Assembly: GCF_021917145.1 (NCBI RefSeq) | Contig: NC_061074.1 | Coordinates: forward strand, 8,309,485 to 8,373,484 | Reading direction: 5' to 3' | DNA length: 64,000 nucleotides | Source of the DNA: Hypomesus transpacificus | Taxonomy: Eukaryota; Chordata; Actinopteri; Osmeriformes; Osmeridae | Part shown: piece by piece, positions 25,307-64,000 of the stretch | Layout of the letters: every line of letters begins with the position of its first letter | Numbering within the stretch: the first letter of the stretch is position 1 | The notes under the pieces: model-generated | What the model was told of the DNA's origin: nothing | Seen by the model: only the letters and a program-made list of their open reading frames with translations | Database searches by the model: none | Program-made: the position numbers and the translations under genes

Positions 25307-26510
25307 CCCCACCCATGTCATGTCCACCACATGTGACAGATGGTTTGTTCCCGTTAATCCATGTGAATGGACAAAGCCATCACGGCAGCTTCTCAAACCA
25401 GGACAGAAGGAGATGGGGATCACATAACGAGGAGGTGATGGTGGATGCGACACCAAAATCTTGACCCCGCCCACGGTTGCGCCTCGGTCCTTTCTCTCCA
25501 CATGCATCTTTTCCTCACATTCATCGTCCAAGAGACATGTAGTTTGACACCTAAGTATCTACAGCTCCGTAAAGCAGATGTGCAGTTCAGTGGAATCGTG
25601 AACGGAAAAGACAGAAAGGGAAACGCAGTTTCTTCATGGCTGAAGTTACTGTGAACAGTTAAACGAGGGGGAAGACCTGGGCAGTGCAACACTCCCTCTG
25701 AGTCTCTGGTCATTATCACAACTCAGGTACTAGTAGTAGACAGTTAAAACCCCCCTAAAAAGGTACTGGTCAGTTGAAGAGAGAGGCATGCTCTTGAGTT
25801 CCGGAGAGTTAAAGGAGTTACAAGATGGTTTTCCGATGGTTAGACAAAAGCTTTTGTGGCTTAAGCACAGTGTTACTTCTACGGTGTGATTGGACTTTTT
25901 CTTACGTTTTTTTGTTTGTTTGTGTGACCTTTGCACTAATGTTAACATTTTATATACTTTTCTTTATTTTTTTTTATTGTATTTTGTGTTGCTTGTTTTT
26001 ATTCTTTTTTAATCACTAAGTGTGTCTGAAATGGACTGATCCATTATGCCTCTGACGAACAAAAGCTGACTTTATGCAACAATTATAAACGTTTCGTTTA
26101 TTGGGAAATGGTACGGTCAGCTAGGATGTAATGTGTGAACAAACCAGCGTTACCACATCCCTAGACCACGATCTACTTCTGCTTTTCCAAAATTCTGAGG
26201 AAGTGGACTCATTCGCCGTGTCACACTGCAGGGGAAGTGTGCGTACACGGCCACTTCCAGAGAGAGAGCTGGAGACGCGAGGCTGGGAATGGCTTGAGAG
26301 GCAGAGAACCGCAAGTAAAGCGACAGATCACAGTCTTTGACATCTTTCGCTTGTGTTGTTGAGACACAACAGTAACGCCCGGAACTTGTCGTTACTTTGC
26401 ATTGTGTGTCCACTTATTTCTGCAGATGCTAACATCCACCAGTTCCTCACTTACTTTACGATTTACTATTTGATGTGCAGATCAGATCAGTTGAGGAAGG
26501 AATTTGGTTG

Positions 26511-26516
26511 AATAAA
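26511..26516 (+). terminator. axl: Candidate poly(A) signal 1 of axl
   Basis: AATAAA on the plus strand in an AT-rich setting, about 2.03 kb after the stop codon. Confidence 0.4.
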
Positions 26517-26963
26517 CGTGCTGCTCGACAATACGTGTAACTACCTAAAACACACATAGAAGGACGGTCGCATTGTTAGCATTATTGAAAATTCACCTGT
26601 ACGTCACGTCTCCCGTCTTGAATTTTGGTGCTGTATGTTTTAACTGAAGGTAGGCAACTACAGTAGCACAGTATTGTGAATGAGAAGGACTGAAATCAAT
26701 GCTGTATTGAAGACATGGTGACTTGCATTCAGTTTTAACATCACAGACGAAGGTACACAAGATCGTCATACCGAGTCAGTAGAGCGTTTGTCCTTAAGCT
26801 ATCCGGGTTTAAATGGGCTTTTCACAGAGTGAATTATTAGGCCTTTATGCATTTAACAAAAATTGGATTTTACAAAATATAAAAAAGACAACTCTTATCT
26901 AATATACATGTGTTGTAATAGCCTTTTTACATGCCACACCTTCAATGTTTATATTCGTCCAGC

Positions 26964-26969
26964 AATAAA
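26964..26969 (+). terminator. axl: Candidate poly(A) signal 2 of axl
   Basis: AATAAA on the plus strand, 450 bp beyond the first candidate. Confidence 0.4.
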
Positions 26970-27143
26970 CTGAAGTTCTAACTTTACAAAGTGCCTTCAG
27001 AGAGCCAGTATTTTGCCATTTGTTTTGGTTTATGATTACTGTGGGTTTCAATGTGTCTAGCTAATGAGGAGACGATTGTTCTAAAACAGGCATGTTAATA
27101 CGGCAATGAATTTGTAAAAGATTTTTATACCTATTTTGTATGA

Positions 27144-27149
27144 AATAAA
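27144..27149 (+). terminator. axl: Candidate distal poly(A) signal of axl
   Basis: AATAAA followed by further A residues, with TG-rich sequence about 25-45 bp downstream as expected for a cleavage site. The convergent galectin signal begins 83 bp further on. Confidence 0.55.
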
Positions 27150-27231
27150 AAAGATTCCTTACACACGTGAGCTCTGTTTGTAATATACTGTGAAACTGAC
27201 ACATGAAGAGATGCAGACGTCCAGGACACAG

Positions 27232-27237
27232 TTTATT
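27232..27237 (-). terminator. Candidate poly(A) signal of the galectin gene
   Basis: AATAAA on the minus strand, about 165 bp after the galectin stop codon. It fits a short 3' UTR. Confidence 0.55.
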
Positions 27238-27399
27238 CATCCTGTTCGCTTAAAGAAACATACAAGCCTGTTTTTCAAACTGATACAACAGAAACTTCTA
27301 GTCTGATGAAAACCTAGGATATACACTAAAAACGTTATTTGTCCAGATGGCTGAGTGATTAAGTTATTGCTATATGAGCAGGTGTTTAGAGATGCAGCA

Positions 27400-30300
27400 T
27401 TAGAAGTGGACGTAGGAGATCTGGACATCTCCAATGATCTCCAGCGTGTCTACCTGGTTGAAGGCCTGGTAGCGATGGAAGAAGTCGCACATGTGCTGCC
27501 CATTCACAAACACCTTATACCTCTGGTTACCACAGCGGATGGACATCTGAGGAAGGCAGGAAGACGTGTGAGAGACAGACAGAGAGACAGACGTCAGACA
27601 GACAGAGACAGGCCGGTAGGTAGGCAGAGAGACAGGCAAGCAGACAGACACAGGCAGGCAGAGAGACAGGCAGACAGGCAGGCAAAAGGACAGACACAGA
27701 CAGACATGCAGAAGGACAGACACAGACAGGCAGACAGAGAGACAGACACAGACAGGCAGACGGACAGACATAGACAAAACAGTCAGAGAGACAGGTAGCC
27801 AGACTTACGTCAAAGTACTGCCCCTCCAGGAAAGGGTTGAGGCTGAGCTCTCTTTCCTCCTGCCCCCAGCTGCCCCCGACCATGCTGTTCCTGATCACCA
27901 TCCCCTCCCTAACTCTAGGGTTCATGTGGAAGGCAACTTCCCTTGAGCTGGACACCTTGAAGTTAACACTGAACCTGCACCACGCACAAAATACATAGGA
28001 CAGTTTGTTTTTGTTTGTTTGTTTCTCTCTTTCTCACACTTGTTCACACACAAACACACACACACCTGTCTGCTCCAATGGGCACCATGCCCCTGATCAC
28101 AATGGTTCTCTTGGAGGACATTCCTCCTGGGATGGTTTCACAGTAAGGGACGGGCTGGCAACAAACACGGAACAGTCAGTTCACTCACAGCCTGAACACC
28201 ACTGGAGCCGCACGCTCAACAGAATATGAAAACGTTCTCTTGAAGAGTTACTTACAGGGTTGTACCTTGGTTGTCCACCCATAACCTGAAACCAGACAAA
28301 GACTTCAGGTTGCAATTGCCCCATTCATTCACTCATTCATTCATTCATTTCTCCAGCACTGTTTCTTACCGGCAGGTTCTGTCCTGGATAGCCACCTCCT
28401 CCCTGATAACGACATGAGGGCATTACAAACCTCCATCCAGATATTAAACAAACAGTACGCATAAACTCACACCTGGTGGCGACAAACTTACCCCCATATC
28501 CCCGGGATATCCTCCCTGTGGGAGAACACAAGCATCAGGTCACAATCACCGCAACATGGGGTAGGGAGAAACAACAGGAAAGTGCTTGGAGCTTACCCCC
28601 ATGCCTCCGCCCATGCCACCTGCTGGGTATCCTCCCTGGAGGACCACAAGAGGGAGAGAGGGATTTTAGGATGTCTTGTTAATATCCTTCACGCTGGAAG
28701 AAAAAGCTAATTGCTTTTTTTACACATACAGTATCTACAGAACCAACATACCCCCATTCCACCAGGGTATCCACCCTGTTGAAAAAGCAAGAAAAGAACA
28801 ATGTCGAATCATGTGAGCAGTGGTACCAAGACAAAGAACATCTTCTTAGGTAGAGTTAGGTCCATAGTCATGTCACTTACCATGCCTCCACCCATTCCCC
28901 CTGCAGGGTATCCACCCATGCCTCCACCCATTCCCCCTGCTGGGTATCCACCCATGCCTCCTCCACCCTGGGGAATACAGGTGCTGTTAGAATGGTGTGG
29001 ATATTACACTGAAATATTTTGGTGTCTCTATCTTATCTTTTCTTTCCCGTCTCTCTCTCTTTCTCTCCCTCGCTCTCTCTCTCTCTCTCTCTTTAAACAT
29101 ACTCACTCCTCTCCCTCCTGGATATTTATTCATTTGTCCTTTAGCACCCTGGCATGAAAGCAAAAGCCATTAAAGCACCTAATGATTCATGATGATGCAA
29201 TTTCCTTGCCGCCGGCGCCCAAAGCTAGCTGCTTAGCGATTGCAATGTAGCGTTACATTATCAGCTCACCCCCATGACGTTGATTGTCTGAATGGCCACG
29301 TCGCCTGCGATGGACAGGGCACACACTCTCTCCACAGGAATAAGATGGGTGAAAGAGTGGAAGTCTCGCCCATTCACTTTAAACTGCAACACAACAACAA
29401 CAACGTATTAGTGCCAAGACAAATAAAAAACAAATAAAACAAATGAAACACACCCAATAGGCAGGAATGCATGTGGAAACACACACATTCCCCGTCCCTT
29501 ACCTGGTATCCCTCCACGGTGACCACGACGACCATCTCGAAGGCCTCGCCCTTCCTGAACGGCATGTCATGGGTCTTGTGCTCCGAACCCCAGGATCCAT
29601 TTTGAAAGCTGTTGAAAACCACCTTGTCCCAACCGTCAAATCGTGGGTTGAAGTGGACTGCGATGTCAGTTCCCTCAAACTCCCCACACTGCAGATTCAA
29701 CGTGAACCTGTAGGGTGACGACACAGAGCAAGCTATAGATTGTTGAACTATGGTTCAGTGTTCATGGTTTCCTTTTCAGGGAAATAATTAGTTACCTACA
29801 ACTTCTACATTTGATATTAAAGATCTGGTCAAATGTTTGTTTTGTACAGAACGTCGAAGGGCATTGATACAGCAGCTTTGCTAGGCAACCAAACCATAAT
29901 GGTTCTTGAAAACGTAGAACACACAGAGGGACAAGCTACTGATAATGAAGTTCCTGAGTGCTAATGGTCTCCTTTGAAAAGTTACACAACCCTGCCCTGC
30001 CCTCCAAGAGTACCAGGTCACGCCTTCAGTTGAAATGCAAGATTGACAGGTTGAGGAAAATAATGCTATTTCAATGCTGGACGATAATCACCATGTGATA
30101 ATTACTCAGCCTCTTATCCTCTGTGTACTAAACAGGGTTGAAGCAACACCAGGTCCGTTTTATTCCCCATTTGAAGGCAATGCTGCGTTCAATAAAGAAT
30201 TGACTGCATGTGGCCTTCGTACCTCAGGGTTAGGTTTTTTGGGTAATCTTCACCCTCACTATCCCATTTCAGGGATGAAACCAGGGTCGTCTGACTCACC

Positions 30301-30857
30301 TCACACAGTCTCAAACCCTCTTTCATTAACACTTCTTCAGTTCCTCACAGGCGCTCTTCCACAAGGTCTCATTTGATCTTTATTTTCAAATCTTACCTGT
30401 TGTATAATTTTCCCATCCAGTTCAGGGATTAGCTAGAACAAAACCTTGTTAAGGATTTTCCCACGGGTTAGGTGTGTGGTCTGATCCGGGCAGTGTGTTC
30501 TCACCTGGTGATGTGGTGAGGAATAGACCCCTGGATGTAGATAGACATCCCAGCTCTCAGACCTCCATAGATAGGTCCCACGTACGGGATGCTCTGTACC
30601 ACAAACACACACACACCACACCATTCAGTTATCTGTGAACAGCACCAAATACCTTCCTCATGTCTGCTAATGAATATTTCAAGTGCCTAGATGCCAGCAT
30701 GTCCCTTAGTGTAACACATTTCCTGGACTTCCAAAGAGCTGATGAAACACGTTATAGGACCAACCATCTGGTCAGACACCAGGTGAACACCACACACACG
30801 AGCAGGGGTACTTACAGGGCTGTACACAGGCTGGTAGCCTGGAGGGGCGACGAACAT
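27400..30857 (-). CDS. lgals4: Tandem-repeat galectin, galectin-4-like
   Basis: Beta-galactoside-binding lectin with two carbohydrate-recognition domains (CRDs) and 362 residues. Such lectins leave the cell without a signal peptide and crosslink surface glycans. Exons in transcript order: 30816-30857, 30505-30593, 29503-29707, 29270-29383, 28881-28967, 28752-28775, 28597-28635, 28492-28515, 28370-28402, 28256-28285, 28066-28154, 27809-27974 and 27400-27546 (TAA). The N-terminus [14 protein letters not shown] matches the galectin-4 pattern. The first CRD has [16 protein letters not shown] and WGSE. The second has [18 protein letters not shown] and [18 protein letters not shown]. In the first CRD the usual Arg after WGxE is replaced (WGSEHK), which could weaken sugar binding. 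The linker is rich in GGYP/GGMG. Order next to ryr1 matches human LGALS4 near RYR1. Galectin-9-like naming is an alternative. Confidence 0.92.
27566..27790. repeat. GACA/GGCA tetranucleotide repeat
   Basis: About 220 bp of CAGACAGA- and CAGGCAGA-type units filling the last galectin intron. Confidence 0.95.
28256..28967 (-). other. lgals4: Galectin linker: run of Gly-rich microexons
   Basis: Six consecutive phase-0 exons of 87, 24, 39, 24, 33 and 30 nt encode the linker. Five of them open with the codons GGT GGA or GGA GGA; the last opens GTT ATG GGT GGA. Repeated residues are [20 protein letters not shown] and GGYPGDMG. The 87-nt exon itself contains an internal duplication. All keep the frame if skipped. 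Confidence 0.85.
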
Positions 30858-31740
30858 GGTGGCAGAGATGGACCGACGGAGACGCAGCTGGAAGACGGAG
30901 GAAGAGGTACTGGGACCAGGAAGCTCCTACGGTAGAGAGGCTCTTCTTATACAGTACAGACCTGAGGGAGGGGCAGCTGCCATAGTGCGGGGGCTGGGGT
31001 GGGAGGAAAGGGAGAGGCAGAGGAAGCGAGAGACCTGCAAGTCTGCGAGTGGCGCCACACGGCCATGAGGATAGAGGGGTTAAACCAATCACAACATGAG
31101 AATGGAAGGGTTAAGCCAATCACAAGCACAGGGACAGATGTGCATGGGTCCAGCATGTGATCAGAATCTCTTTAAATTCCACAGGTGACTGTGTGTCAGG
31201 GTGGGGGTTTCTCTGAGTTTGGATTCAGGTACAGAACCAGACATGACTGTCTGCTAGAAGCAAACTGCTCAGGACTCCTTTAGTACACAAGTAGTCTTTA
31301 TCTTTTACTGTGTGCAGTGTGTTGAAAGTATGTGACACATGTAAAGTGGTCGACAAAGGATACACCTCTCGTCGTAAGCAATCATAGGCGTAACCGTGGT
31401 CATTTGATGTATTTACGATGTAGTCGTAGTATTTGAATAAGATAGTTAGGTCAAGAGATAAAGGTGGTTCCCAGCCACCAGTTACGTGGTCCTACGCTTG
31501 TGTTCTCTGGTGTGGTCCAATGGTGGTGAAATACTGAATATACATTCACTTTGTCTTGATCTTATTGAAATCCTTCAGGGTGAAACTCTTTAGGTTACAC
31601 TAATGATTAACTTGACATGGGTCCTGAGAGGGCACGCCCTATCCTTTTCAAGGAAGATACTCCTACACGCTTACACTATGTTGTACAAATGCCCACACAC
31701 AAACACATGAACAAAAGAAGGATGAAGTCGCCAAATCATC
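30858..31740. other. Intergenic spacer between ryr1 and the galectin gene
   Basis: Upstream region of the galectin gene and downstream flank of ryr1. No coding exon was recognised. It contains a direct repeat, TTAARCCAATCACAA, at about 31080-31125. Confidence 0.5.
30946..30951 (-). promoter_or_regulatory. Possible TATA box of the galectin gene
   Basis: TATAAG on the minus strand, 89 bp upstream of the galectin ATG. This would put the start site near 30917 if the 5' UTR is unspliced. Confidence 0.4.
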
Positions 31741-33489
31741 TTAAAATAATCTGTTTATTCTGTATTGAAACACAGGATTCAGTCACACGGGCTCTCAGCC
31801 AGGTGTAAATAGGTGATCTCTGTTCAGCTCCAGACTACAGCCTTAAAATCCCTCTGAAACACAAGGAGTCAGACTGACCTAACTCTCTAACCGAGAGAAA
31901 GAGTGTTTCTGTTTGTATGTGTGAGTAAGGGAGTGTCACAGGAACCATGGCAACGTCTTACAGAACTGAGATCAACACATCACACATGACTTGCTTGACT
32001 GATAAAAATAAACAATATGCGCAGTGTTCCTAAAACCGACTATCATAAAAATCTAATCTGCGAAGAAAATACAAATAAACCACAAAAGCGAGTCTTTACC
32101 GTTCTGACTGCAAACCGGTCATTGTCTTTGTGTTCATTCCATTCTCATTTTCTCCCCCAAAAATTAAATAAAGGTTACACATACAATATTGACTTTGACC
32201 AAAGCAGCTTAGACTGTTTCAGTATTTCAAAGCTCTAAAGAAACAAAGAAGTATATATAGGGTGTTAGAATACATTACTTCTTCAACCGCCATCCAAGTA
32301 TTGTAGCCTAGTCCTTTTCGAGGTGTACAGATGACGCATTGGCCACACTGCATACATTAAATACATTCATAACTTATATCAACACACGGATAAAAACATA
32401 TCTGTGCATCAGGTATCAGTACAAACGGACCTATAAGAATTCTCTTCAGAAGGAGGAGTGGATCAATAACAATAAATAATCCTGCCATCCTTCTGTGTGT
32501 GTCACTTTGACGCCCGAAACGCAAAACGCACAGCTTCACCAAGGACCGCATGCATTGTAAGACTTCAGAGTGCAAACTGGTTTGTCACAACCTTCCGATT
32601 TTCATCCACATCCGATCGTAGAAAGACATAGAACCTGTCCCTTAAGTCGTGTAAGCAAGAGCACGTAAGGTTCCAATTATAGTTCCATCACTGGAACATG
32701 GTCAGAGAGCCAGAGAGAGAAGAGGAGAGAGAGAGAGGCCTTGAGTGTGTGACTGCGCCCTAGGGGACAGAAGAGGCACTGCATGGAGTGGAATCCACCC
32801 ACATTTTAAAGCACTTCTTAAAAAGCCTAAAAAAAGGAAAGCACTATTACTTTGAACATGACAGAGGTAAGTACATAGAAAACTCAAAAAAGGCATTAGC
32901 GTAAGTAGGCTAAACCGTATTCATTCTAGTACTAATTTTAATAAGCGTGGTGACGCTAAACCATCACTATATAAAACTTTTTCGTGAAGCAAAGCGTGTT
33001 TCTTTTCGGGAAGCACTATAACATGTGCAGCAACAGAGACAGAAAAAGGCAGCGTTGTGTGTGTGTGTGCGCTCTTATTCTGATTTATGCAAGTGTTATG
33101 CGTGTGCCTGATTGTGCACTTGGAGTCAAGTCCATGCCTGGGTTCCCTCAGGATGTTGGTCAAGAAGCAATGTTTTCACACAGAAAAAGACCAGGAAGTG
33201 GATTTACACCCTTAAAATGCCTCAAGATTCTTCCTCTCTCTAAAACTCAATTATCTCATCAGTTTCCCCACAAAGGTCAAATCAATTCAAATACTGTTTC
33301 CTAGAGTACAATAGTGTGTGCTTAACGTGTGTACGCTGTCACAGGAGGAGAGATCAGAGGGAAATGTTTGGCCTACAGCCCAAGTGTGTTTACACCCAAC
33401 AGATAAACCCTTCTTAAATCCTCCTCCTCCTCTCTCTCTGTCTCTCAGCTGTCTCCCCCCCCCACACACACACAGCTCAGAGCAGGACA
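31741..33489 (-). other. ryr1: ryr1 3' untranslated region (inferred)
   Basis: About 1.7 kb between the ryr1 stop codon (33490-33492) and an AATAAA on the minus strand at 31754-31759. It is AT-rich with no coding exon found. The extent is inferred from that signal. Confidence 0.55.
31754..31759 (-). terminator. ryr1: Candidate poly(A) signal of ryr1
   Basis: AATAAA on the minus strand in an AT-rich stretch, 1.73 kb after the stop codon. Confidence 0.5.

Positions 33490-64000
<30,511 letters not shown>

Larger units (their letters stand above)
24479..27149 (+). other. axl: axl 3' untranslated region (inferred)
   Basis: No coding exon follows the TGA at 24476-24478 before the convergent galectin gene. 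Poly(A) signals on the plus strand lie at 26511, 26964 and 27144. The region includes a SINE-like element at 25023-25306. The extent is inferred from signals only; the mRNA may end earlier. Confidence 0.55.

Noticed and set aside
27527..27955. 142-codon minus-strand ORF extending the galectin exon
   Set aside because: The part beyond 27809 is the GACA repeat read as Cys/Leu/Ser; splice donor and frame place the exon end at 27809.

Overview
The window is vertebrate nuclear DNA, almost certainly from a teleost fish. Genes are split into many short exons with GT/AG introns. Introns and spacers are full of CA, CT/GA and poly-C/poly-G microsatellites. There are tRNA-derived SINE-like elements and hairpin MITE-like elements of kinds common in fish, and one 500-base assembly gap. 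The species cannot be named from sequence alone. No bacterial or viral gene set is present.

Layout, left to right: (1) 64-910, minus: the first three coding exons of a CYP2-family cytochrome P450, cut by the window edge. (2) 2814-5152, minus: a five-exon gene for a 292-residue PH-domain protein that I cannot name. (3) 8919-24478, plus: axl, a TAM-family receptor tyrosine kinase, with 17 exons found. The exons for its second fibronectin domain are missing and most likely lie in or beside the N gap. A 3' UTR of up to 2.7 kb follows. (4) 27400-30857, minus: a tandem-repeat galectin of the galectin-4 type, whose Gly-rich linker is built from a series of tiny phase-0 exons. (5) 33490 to the right edge, minus: the 3' part of the skeletal-muscle ryanodine receptor gene ryr1. 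I traced 66 exons in one continuous frame of about 2,950 residues, from the central helical region to the natural C-terminus. (6) 53686-54366, plus: an uninterrupted 226-codon ORF inside a ryr1 intron, antisense to ryr1. It has a nuclear-localisation-like tail and no family I recognise, and is the best candidate for something undescribed.

The order CYP2 - AXL - galectin-4 - RYR1 gathers genes whose human counterparts all lie in chromosome band 19q13.2, which supports the orthology calls. The genes are not one pathway: P450 metabolism, PH-domain lipid or protein binding, Gas6/Protein S signalling and clearance of dying cells, beta-galactoside binding, and sarcoplasmic-reticulum calcium release. 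Axl and the galectin converge tail to tail with poly(A) signals under 100 bp apart, while the galectin and ryr1 lie head to tail.

At a finer scale, many splice acceptors in both axl and ryr1 are preceded by microsatellites that are pyrimidine-rich on the transcribed sense strand. One ryr1 acceptor is followed intronically by twelve copies of a 34-bp unit, each carrying a copy of the acceptor itself.

All exon boundaries were placed by hand from GT/AG sites, frame continuity and remembered family sequences, so individual boundaries may be off by a few bases.
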